Assembly (NCBI GenBank): GCA_964607765.1
Contig: CAZSNT010000310.1
Coordinates: forward strand, 1 to 5,494
Reading direction: 5' to 3'
Source: CAZSNT01 sp964607765
GTDB taxonomy: Bacteria; Verrucomicrobiota; Lentisphaeria; Oligosphaerales; JABHEG01
Length of the DNA: 5,494 bases
Each line of letters starts with the position of its first letter. Positions within the stretch are counted from its first letter, which is position 1. The translations under genes and the position numbers were made by a program. The notes under the pieces were generated by a model. That model did no database searches, was not told the DNA's origin, and saw only the letters and a program-made list of their open reading frames with translations. Below are positions 1 through 4,458 of the stretch, piece after piece.

Positions 1-35
1 CGACCAGGTTCGATATGGCCACATGGACAGCGTAA
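1..35 (+). CDS. 3' end of upstream gene (partial)
   Basis: Reading from base 3 gives TRFDMATWTA and then a TAA stop at 33-35, leaving 25 bases before the next ATG. This fits the end of a gene just upstream in the same operon. In contractile-tailed phages the gene before the tube is usually the tail sheath, so a sheath C-terminus is possible, but ten residues cannot establish it. The other forward frames are also open here: frame 1 reads to a TAA at 43-45, and frame 2 runs past the next start. The choice of frame is therefore an inference. Confidence 0.35.
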   Translation, partial: TRFDMATWTA

Positions 36-46
36 CAAGCCATAAC

Positions 47-52
47 AGGGAG
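47..52 (+). promoter_or_regulatory. ribosome binding site of the tail tube gene
   Basis: AGGGAG lies 8 bases before the ATG at 61. It supports that start and separate translation initiation after the 25-base gap. Confidence 0.6.
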
Positions 53-60
53 ATCAACAC

Positions 61-420
61 ATGGCAGGCGAGCGCTACTTCAAGGCAACCATGACCGGGG
101 TAACGAGCCCCATCTACATCTCGTACGCTCTGGCGTGCGATCTCATCAGTCACTTGGATCCGAGCGACGACAAGCGCAAGATCGACGCCCCGAACAACAA
201 GCGGGCCAGCGGCGAAGTGCGCTCCGAGGTCGACTTTCAGACGCTCTACGGCTCGGTGCAGACCGGCGTCACTATCACGTTCGAGGACATTGCCGGCGTC
301 ACGGACAAGCCCGTGCTGCTGCCCAAACTGCTCATCACCGAGTACAAGGGCGAGACAGGCAACGAGGACCAGAAGCCGGCCCGGTTCAGCGCCAACTTCG
401 AGGCTGAGGTGCCCGCATAA
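61..420 (+). CDS. probable phage tail tube protein
   Basis: This 119-residue protein would be the structural subunit that stacks into the inner tube of the tail. The start is set by ATG with a good Shine-Dalgarno site (AGGGAG, 8-base spacing). What is visible: small size, no signal peptide or membrane segment, and alternating hydrophobic and polar stretches typical of a beta-sandwich in the second half (residues about 52-85, and again near the C-terminus, FSANFEAEV). A charged linker (about residues 35-55, rich in D, K, R and N) could be the flexible loop seen in tube subunits. Tube proteins of Mu-like and similar phages are about this long. The strongest support is position: chaperone-like gene next, tape measure further down, hub after that. 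The call rests on synteny and fold-type impression, not on a recognised signature. A small head-tail completion protein is the main alternative. Confidence 0.55.
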   Translation: MAGERYFKATMTGVTSPIYISYALACDLISHLDPSDDKRKIDAPNNKRASGEVRSEVDFQTLYGSVQTGVTITFEDIAGVTDKPVLLPKLLITEYKGETGNEDQKPARFSANFEAEVPA

Positions 421-422
421 CC

Positions 423-1001
423 ATGCCAGACCCAGCAGACAAGAAGCCGGAAGCGGCTGCAGCACATAACGCCCTGGACGCAGACAAGGATGATGGGCTC
501 GTCGACCTCAAAGTCGGCGAGCTCACCGTCCGCCTGCGGCGCCTGGACAGCTCGGACGGCATGACCGAGGCCGCCGTGCACTGGCACGAGGTCGTGATCC
601 TGAACGAGTACATCGCCAACCTGCGCAGCCGCTGCTGGCTCGACATGCCTCTGCGTGCGGACCGCATCGAGGGCGCGGGGTACCGCGTCGGGGCCGTGCT
701 GATGCAGCACCTGGGCGACATCGATGCAGCCGTGCTGCAGGACATCTGCAACCAGGTGGGCGAGATCTTCAGCGATCTCCTCCCGTATGCGTCCGACGAG
801 GCTATCCCCGAGACGCCCAACGCCAAGGCGACGGAGCGGCTCGCCAGGATCATGGAGGAGCGCAGGAAGTCCGTGGCGAAGCTGCTGCGCGCGCTGCTGG
901 CGGATGCCGAGGACCGCGCTCCGGAGCGCCTGGACCAACTCATGAACCACGTCTGGACGGCCGGCGAAATCAGCCAGGTCCTGGACGCCGTGCTGGGGTA
1001 G
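423..1001 (+). CDS. putative tail assembly chaperone
   Basis: The 192-residue product has an Ala/Asp-rich, probably disordered N-terminus (residues 1-24), a short beta-like segment (LVDLKVGELTVRLRRL, about 26-41), then a long mostly helical region to the end. There are no membrane segments. Tail assembly chaperones in tailed phages are typically acidic, helical, and encoded between the tube and tape measure genes; they bind the tape measure during assembly and are absent from the virion. This gene fits that position and composition, but I see no diagnostic motif. ATG follows the tube stop by 2 bases, with only a distant GAGGT (406-410) as ribosome site, so translation is probably coupled to the tube gene. 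The gene ends in TAG, and the same frame then reopens as the next ORF, which matters because chaperones are often made in short and extended forms. Confidence 0.5.
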   Translation: MPDPADKKPEAAAAHNALDADKDDGLVDLKVGELTVRLRRLDSSDGMTEAAVHWHEVVILNEYIANLRSRCWLDMPLRADRIEGAGYRVGAVLMQHLGDIDAAVLQDICNQVGEIFSDLLPYASDEAIPETPNAKATERLARIMEERRKSVAKLLRALLADAEDRAPERLDQLMNHVWTAGEISQVLDAVLG

Positions 1002-1007
1002 CGCAAC

Positions 1008-1316
1008 GTGATTGCAGAGTCACAACTCAGCTGGTTCCTCCGCTACATGCGGGAGGTGCGCGAACTCGCCGCGCTGCGAGCTCACGCTCTGCGGCTTGTT
1101 GCGGTGTCCGCAAGCCTGACCGACGGCTCGGGCATCGGCGCGGTCCGTAACGGCGCATACTCCGGCAGAGACATGACCATGCTCGCTCAGGTGCTGCCTG
1201 TTGATCTCCCTGGGGCAATTACCAAGCGCATGGCCAAGCTCGAAAGCAACGTGATCCCCTGGACTCGGGAAGACGCCCAGTCAATCGATGCACTCAGTAG
1301 GAGATTTGCTCAATGA
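1008..1316 (+). CDS. hypothetical protein, in frame with the upstream chaperone-like gene
   Basis: This 102-residue ORF starts at GTG, separated from the preceding TAG (999-1001) by two sense codons in the same frame. The ribosome site is weak (GGGG at 995-998, 9-base spacing). An internal in-frame ATG at 1047 has no better site, so GTG is preferred. The N-terminal third is helical and Arg/Leu-rich; the C-terminal half (LPVDLPGAITKRMAKLES...) also looks helical. No family is recognised. Its place directly after the chaperone-like gene suggests either a second chaperone component made separately, or a C-terminal extension made by stop readthrough, by analogy with the G and G-T proteins of lambda (which use a -1 frameshift instead). 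The stop TGA overlaps the next ATG. Confidence 0.55.
   Translation: MIAESQLSWFLRYMREVRELAALRAHALRLVAVSASLTDGSGIGAVRNGAYSGRDMTMLAQVLPVDLPGAITKRMAKLESNVIPWTREDAQSIDALSRRFAQ
1299..1304 (+). promoter_or_regulatory. ribosome binding site of the 82-residue gene
   Basis: AGGAGA lies 8 bases before the ATG at 1313, inside the end of the preceding ORF. It is one of the strongest ribosome sites in the window and fixes the start of the next gene. Confidence 0.65.
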
Positions 1317-1561
1317 AACACGTCGACACTTCCGCCTCCACCAACTTCGCGTACGTTCGGACCGTCCGCGGGCGGCGCGAGTTTCAGTGGTGGGGTACGC
1401 AGGCCTTGGCGGAGAAGGCCATGGCCATTGACGTCGAGGCCACGGCCAAGAAACCCAATATCACGCCGCTGCACGTCCAGGACGCCGCCGGCACGATCAT
1501 CACAACCGCCGTTGCGGACTCCGCACCCGCGAAGCCTGCCAGGAAGGCGCGCACGAAGTGA
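1313..1561 (+). CDS. hypothetical small protein with basic C-terminus
   Basis: The product is 82 residues. The start is secure: AGGAGA ribosome site at 8 bases and an ATGA overlap with the stop of the preceding ORF. The N-terminal half contains an aromatic and basic stretch (FAYVRTVRGRREFQWWG, residues about 12-28), followed by a probable short helix (ALAEKAMAIDVEA). The last dozen residues are Pro/Ala/Lys/Arg-rich (PAKPARKARTK), which suggests a flexible, positively charged tail that could contact nucleic acid or an acidic partner. There is no membrane segment, signal peptide or recognised domain. It lies between chaperone-like and tape measure genes, so a tail-assembly role is plausible but unproven. 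Confidence 0.6.
   Translation: MKHVDTSASTNFAYVRTVRGRREFQWWGTQALAEKAMAIDVEATAKKPNITPLHVQDAAGTIITTAVADSAPAKPARKARTK
1541..1547 (+). promoter_or_regulatory. ribosome binding site of the zinc-finger-like gene
   Basis: AGGAAGG lies 10 bases before the GTG at 1558, within the end of the preceding gene. It supports the GTG start and the GTGA overlap. Confidence 0.45.
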
Positions 1562-1782
1562 TCCGGGCATCGGTCAGATGTTGGCACTGCAACGGCGTGC
1601 GTGTGCTGATCGACAGGATGAATCACAGCCGACATTACGACTGTCCGGTCTGTCATGGTAAGGGCAAACTCGCGGAGGCGCAGAATGAGATGCCATCCAT
1701 TCATCTACCTGGCGTTCGTGCTTGGCATGGTGCTACTTCTTGCCGGCATGCTGCTCGGAGTTGTGGGCTGCGCGGCACTTGA
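1558..1782 (+). CDS. small zinc-finger-like protein (CxxC...CxxCxGKG)
   Basis: This 74-residue ORF starts at GTG, overlapping the previous stop as GTGA, with AGGAAGG upstream. Two cysteine pairs are visible: C8-W-H-C11 followed by NG, and C29-P-V-C32 followed by HGKGKL. The second pair matches the CxxCxGxG repeat of the DnaJ zinc-binding region, and the first is a degenerate version. Seventeen residues separate the pairs, so one zinc could be bound by all four cysteines. A similar CxxC-about 16-CxxC layout occurs in the Mu Com translational regulator, but the sequence resemblance is loose and I do not assign that function. Residues from about 39 to the end overlap the next gene out of frame and look like uncontrolled sequence (Arg, His, Cys, Gly), so the functional part may be the first 40 residues. 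Codon third positions are less GC-biased than in the structural genes. Confidence 0.55.
   Translation: MIRASVRCWHCNGVRVLIDRMNHSRHYDCPVCHGKGKLAEAQNEMPSIHLPGVRAWHGATSCRHAARSCGLRGT
1674..1678 (+). promoter_or_regulatory. ribosome binding site inside the zinc-finger ORF
   Basis: GGAGG lies 6 bases before the ATG at 1685 and within the upstream coding frame. It decides the start of the next gene against an earlier in-frame ATG at 1655, which has no such site. Confidence 0.6.
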
Positions 1783-1978
1783 CGTTCCCGTGCGCCCGGA
1801 ATGCACGAGAGTGTGTCCCACTTGCCTGCACAGGCAGGAAGGCCGCTATGAGAGATTCGACCGCTGCCCGGAGTGCCTGCACATGCTGCCGTTGCCGGCG
1901 CACGGTGATGAAAGGGATAGTCCCCCCCCGGGAATGCTCGCGCCGCTCTGGCGGTCCCGGCCGCAAGCCGGAAACTGA
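1685..1978 (+). CDS. putative small lipoprotein or membrane protein with CxxC...CxxC ribbon
   Basis: The 97-residue product starts with MRCH, then has a strongly hydrophobic segment (residues 7-32) that ends in VVGC at 26-29. This fits a lipobox, with Cys29 as the possible lipidated residue; otherwise the segment is a simple membrane anchor. After it come C44-P-T-C47 and C61-P-E-C64, both followed by LH, a probable zinc ribbon with 13 residues between pairs. The tail is Pro/Gly-rich and ends shortly after an eight-C tract that may move the true stop (see findings). The start is chosen by GGAGG at 6 bases. The ORF overlaps the zinc-finger ORF by 98 nt. Phage lipoproteins include outer spanins and superinfection-exclusion proteins, but a cysteine ribbon is not typical of either. 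Function is unknown, and the location inside a tail operon is odd. A basic residue at position 2 is compatible with, but weak for, a signal peptide. Confidence 0.5.
   Translation: MRCHPFIYLAFVLGMVLLLAGMLLGVVGCAALDVPVRPECTRVCPTCLHRQEGRYERFDRCPECLHMLPLPAHGDERDSPPPGMLAPLWRSRPQAGN
1823..1883 (+). repeat. 10-base direct repeat encoding the two CLH knuckles
   Basis: TGCCTGCACA occurs at 1823-1832 and again at 1874-1883, 51 bases (17 codons) apart and in the same frame. Each copy encodes the end of a CPxCLH knuckle. This could reflect duplication of a knuckle or constraint on the same peptide. Confidence 0.5.
1922..1929 (+). repeat. eight-C homopolymer tract
   Basis: C8 lies within proline codons near the end of the 1685 ORF. 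Such a tract is a place for replication slippage, transcriptional slippage or a sequencing indel. One C fewer would join the 1685 frame to the frame that stops at 2022-2024. Confidence 0.6.
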
Positions 1979-2009
1979 GCCCGCCGCATTCCGCAACACA
2001 GAGGAGGCC

Positions 2010-2014
2010 AGGGA
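2010..2014 (+). promoter_or_regulatory. ribosome binding site of the 151-residue gene
   Basis: AGGGA lies 6 bases before the ATG at 2021. A stronger GAGGAGG at 2001-2007 is probably too far away (13 bases) to be the main site. Confidence 0.5.
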
Positions 2015-2020
2015 AACGCG

Positions 2021-2476
2021 ATGACAGAGAAGAAGCACTTGCCAGCAGAAAAGCCAAGAGTCTTTCCCCCAGCAGTCGTGACCTGCGCACGGAAGCGCGT
2101 GGCCAACATCCTCTGCAAAGCGTCCTTGTCGCGTTTTGAGTGCACGCATGAGGCCGATGTGTTTGCAACGTTTGTGTGGCCGGCAGACGGCATTCTGTAC
2201 ATCATTGAGTATAGCGAGCTGTCGGAGCACTTTGTGGGGAGCAATGCCGCATCGGACGAAGCGGCTGCAGAGCGCCGCGCGGCAGTGTTTGCGTTTGGGC
2301 AAAACCTGTGCGAGTGGTCGCGCAATCGTGCTCGTGACGCTTTGCAAAGCGAGGAGGCGCATCTGGAACGGGTTCTCTGGGGGGGAGAGGCTGACCGGAT
2401 CATGGGCGCGACCTTCAAGCGAAGTAGCGGCGGCTCGGCGAGCTGGGTACACCTGCGCGTGCCAGGGGAAGAGTAG
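2021..2476 (+). CDS. hypothetical protein, 151 residues
   Basis: I do not recognise this protein. The N-terminus is charged (MTEKKHLPAEKP). A middle part with alternating hydrophobic and aromatic residues (ADVFATFVWPADGILYIIEYSELSEHF, about residues 45-71) looks beta-rich, and an Ala/Glu/Arg-rich helix follows (about 76-125). Three cysteines fall in the first 50 residues (22, 32, 41). There is no signal peptide or membrane segment. By hand count, 20 of the first 60 codons end in A or T, against 7 of the first 60 in the hub gene, so its codon use differs from the structural genes. It has a ribosome site, and its TAG shares one base with the tape measure GTG, so it is cotranscribed and probably translationally coupled. 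It occupies the slot normally held by a chaperone extension just before the tape measure gene, but it may be an accessory insertion. Confidence 0.6.
   Translation: MTEKKHLPAEKPRVFPPAVVTCARKRVANILCKASLSRFECTHEADVFATFVWPADGILYIIEYSELSEHFVGSNAASDEAAAERRAAVFAFGQNLCEWSRNRARDALQSEEAHLERVLWGGEADRIMGATFKRSSGGSASWVHLRVPGEE
2464..2469 (+). promoter_or_regulatory. ribosome binding site of the tape measure gene
   Basis: AGGGGA lies 6 bases before the GTG at 2476. It supports GTG as the start, giving MAETVEIVATG. Confidence 0.6.
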
Positions 2477-4146
2477 TGGCCGAAACGGTTGAAATCGTAG
2501 CGACGGGACGGGACGGCGGCGCGAGCGCAACGCTTCGCCGTGTGGACGCTGGGGTAGGGCGTCTGGGGGCCACGGCGGCTGGCGTACGTGGCGCGTTCAG
2601 CCGCATGATGTCCGGGCTCACCTCGCCGTTTCGCATGGTTTCGGCCGGGTTGTCCCGCATCCTGTCGCTGCGCAACATGCTGTTCGCCGGCGCTGGCGGA
2701 ATGTTGGTCAAGAGCGTGATTGACTTCGCAGACGTCATTGATGACGCCGCGCTCAAAACCGGCATGACCCGCGCATCGCTACAGGCGCTCAACCTTCAAG
2801 CCACAGTGAACAAGGCGAGCTTCGACGCTGTGACCAGGTCCCTGGCTGTAATGGCCCGCAATGCGCTCACGGCCAGCGAGGGTGAGAATGAGATGAGCCG
2901 GTCGTTCAAGGCTTTGGGCGTGCAGCTGACCGATGGGGACGGCAAGCTCCGAAGCATGGATGAGCTGCTCGGGGATATTGCGCAGGGCTTCTTTAGCATC
3001 GAGAGCGCCACGGAGCGCGCCGGTCTCGCGCAGCGCATATTCGGTCGTGGGGGCAAAGAGATCCTCGTCATGCTGCGGCAGGGCCGCGCTGGCATCCAGG
3101 CGTATCGCGAGGAGCTGAACCGGCGCGGCATGAAGATGAGCGACGAGCAGATCAAGCAGCTCGCGGAACTCAAAGACAAGCTCGCCACGTTGAAGCTGCA
3201 GGGCATGAGCATTCTGGCCCAGGTCCTGGGTGGGGGGGCGGCTGGGGAGGGTTCCAGTGCTGTTGAGGAAATCATGGGCAAGCTCGCAGAGCTGGCCCAG
3301 AGCGGCGCGCTGGATGAGATGGCCCGAAACGGCGCTCAGGCGATTGCGACACTGCACGAAACGGCGTCCGACTTCTTTCAGTTTGTGTCGGCAAACAAGG
3401 AATGGCTGACAACGCTCGGCATCACCGCGTACGGGGTCAAGAGCCTGACGAGCATGGCAGCGGCGTTCAACGTGTTGAAAGCTGCTGGCGTTGTTGCAGT
3501 ACCCTCGCTGGCGGCCGTTGGGACGGCTTTGGGGACCATTACGACAGCTCTGGCCGTGATGGCCGGCGCATTCACATTCACAAAGTGGTTGACCGAAGCC
3601 ACTGGGCTGGATGAAAAGCTCGGCAGCATCATGGCGAAACTCGCGGGATGGAAGACCCCGGGTGAGGGCGACGCCGCTGAACAGGTCGCGGCAGAGGAGT
3701 TCTACGGCAAGAAGCAGTGGGCGGAGAAGTACGGCAGCTTGCACGGCCGCAACGAGGCAGGACTCAACTACGATGAGTTCATGCGGGAGCGTGCCCGCCG
3801 CAAGGCCATGCCGCAAGCTGGCGCCCCCTCGGTCTGGACCGGCGAAGATGAGCTGTCCCGAATGATCCGGCGCGCGGAGGAAGTGCGGGGTTCACAGATT
3901 GCAATGGGCGAGGCGGAGGCCGCCGCCGCTGGTGCGGGGGGCAGCATGTACGCGTTCCAGCAGATGTTGATCCGGCGCGGCGCGGCGGCCTCCCCGGGCG
4001 CGACCAGGACGGACGTCACGGTAGCCGGCGCCGGCGGCCCTGGTGGCGCAGGCATCACAATCAACGGCGACATACACGTCGAGGCCAACAGCTTTGACGA
4101 GTTCGTCGATAGCATACCGAGACCCACGGGACCTGAGCAGTCATGA
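2476..4146 (+). CDS. phage tail tape measure protein
   Basis: This 556-residue protein sets tail length and fills the tube lumen before being released at infection. The N-terminal 80 residues are Gly/Ala/Arg-rich with a hydrophobic stretch (about 64-80). Residues about 84-215 carry the typical tape measure pattern: DFADVIDDAALKTGMTRASLQAL, then FKALGVQLTDGDGK(LR) at 144-158, a DELLGDIAQGF helix, and the (A)xxIFGRxGKE...MLRQG motif at about 185-204. A coiled-coil-like segment follows (about 216-250). A strongly hydrophobic region at 336-370 could be a membrane-interacting part. Gly/Ala-rich stretches precede the C-terminus, which ends in a beta-type GITINGDIHVEANSFDEF motif, common in this family. 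At the rule-of-thumb 0.15 nm per residue the tail would be about 80 nm, which does not settle the tail type. GTG start with AGGGGA; the start overlaps the previous stop by one base, and the end overlaps the next ATG as ATGA. Confidence 0.9.
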   Translation: MAETVEIVATGRDGGASATLRRVDAGVGRLGATAAGVRGAFSRMMSGLTSPFRMVSAGLSRILSLRNMLFAGAGGMLVKSVIDFADVIDDAALKTGMTRASLQALNLQATVNKASFDAVTRSLAVMARNALTASEGENEMSRSFKALGVQLTDGDGKLRSMDELLGDIAQGFFSIESATERAGLAQRIFGRGGKEILVMLRQGRAGIQAYREELNRRGMKMSDEQIKQLAELKDKLATLKLQGMSILAQVLGGGAAGEGSSAVEEIMGKLAELAQSGALDEMARNGAQAIATLHETASDFFQFVSANKEWLTTLGITAYGVKSLTSMAAAFNVLKAAGVVAVPSLAAVGTALGTITTALAVMAGAFTFTKWLTEATGLDEKLGSIMAKLAGWKTPGEGDAAEQVAAEEFYGKKQWAEKYGSLHGRNEAGLNYDEFMRERARRKAMPQAGAPSVWTGEDELSRMIRRAEEVRGSQIAMGEAEAAAAGAGGSMYAFQQMLIRRGAAASPGATRTDVTVAGAGGPGGAGITINGDIHVEANSFDEFVDSIPRPTGPEQS

Positions 4147-4457
4147 GTGTGACGCTACTCAAAGCCGAGCCAAGCCTGGACGCGTCGGTGACGCGCTACC
4201 CGAAGATCGGGGGCGGCAGCCGACTCAAAGACTTCGGCTACGTGGGAACGAGCATGACGATCACCGGCCGTGGGGAGGGCGTACGGGATCGGGTAAAGGT
4301 CAGGGAATACGGAAGCGTGCGCCAGGAGCGCGTGTTTCTCATCCCGTGGGGCAGCGGCGTCACCGAAAGCGCTAAGGTCCTGGTTCGCCGCGTCCGGTTT
4401 ATGCCGCAGGGCGCGGACTGTTTCCTGTTCACGCTGGAATGTGAGGTAGTGGGATAA
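4143..4457 (+). CDS. small beta-rich tail protein of unknown function
   Basis: The 104-residue product starts at an ATGA overlap with the tape measure stop; the ribosome site is weak (GGGA at 4128-4131), so coupled translation is likely. It is dominated by short alternating hydrophobic and polar strands: YVGTSMTITGRG (about 36-47), RVKVREYG, QERVFLIPWG (about 61-70), AKVLVRRVRFMP and CFLFTLECEVVG at the end. That suggests a small beta-sandwich or barrel without membrane segments. Small proteins between tape measure and hub in other phages include distal tail and baseplate components, and that is the likely role here. No named family is recognised. The next gene's GTG follows its TAA after one base. 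Confidence 0.65.
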   Translation: MSVTLLKAEPSLDASVTRYPKIGGGSRLKDFGYVGTSMTITGRGEGVRDRVKVREYGSVRQERVFLIPWGSGVTESAKVLVRRVRFMPQGADCFLFTLECEVVG

Positions 4458-4458
4458 C

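Larger units (their letters stand above)
1908..2024 (+). other. alternative reading frame ending in ATGA at the next gene
   Basis: An ATG at 1908 opens a 38-codon frame (MKGIVPPRECSRRSGG...) that ends in TGA at 2022-2024, overlapping the next gene's ATG at 2021. There is no ribosome site before 1908, so independent translation is doubtful. The frame is more interesting as the possible continuation of the 1685 ORF after a one-base slip in the C tract: residues 1-81 plus 31 new hydrophilic residues would give 112 in all. Confidence 0.3.

Noticed and set aside
135..407. 90-residue plus-strand ORF inside the tube gene
   Set aside because: Arg/Gln/Ala-rich shadow translation nested wholly in another frame, with no ribosome site seen.
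246..1006. Overlapping minus-strand ORFs of 234 and 206 residues
   Set aside because: They mirror the tube and chaperone-like genes, lack convincing starts, and conflict with the plus-strand operon.
1821..1838. Inverted repeat CTTGCCTG / CAGGCAGG
   Set aside because: The spacer is only two bases, so a hairpin would lose inner pairs, and it has no T tract. It falls in codons for the cysteine ribbon, and the repeat is explained by them.
1733..2530. 265-residue ORF on the minus strand
   Set aside because: It crosses several plus-strand genes with good ribosome sites and plausible products. Its translation is rich in Arg, Ser, Pro, Cys and His with no recognisable domain, as expected for a shadow frame in GC-rich DNA.
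3232..3238. G7 tract as a frameshift site in the tape measure gene
   Set aside because: The reading frame on both sides encodes a continuous, plausible tape measure protein, so no shift is needed. Similar runs of seven occur at 2379-2385 and 5151-5157 in intact frames.
2779..3816. 345-residue ORF on the minus strand
   Set aside because: It lies entirely within the confidently identified tape measure gene, and long stop-free antisense frames are common in GC-rich sequence. Composition is unlike a real protein.
4024..4035. 12-base palindrome GCCGGCGCCGGC
   Set aside because: It lies in Gly/Ala codons of the tape measure C-terminus, where such GC palindromes arise easily; no regulatory context is seen.
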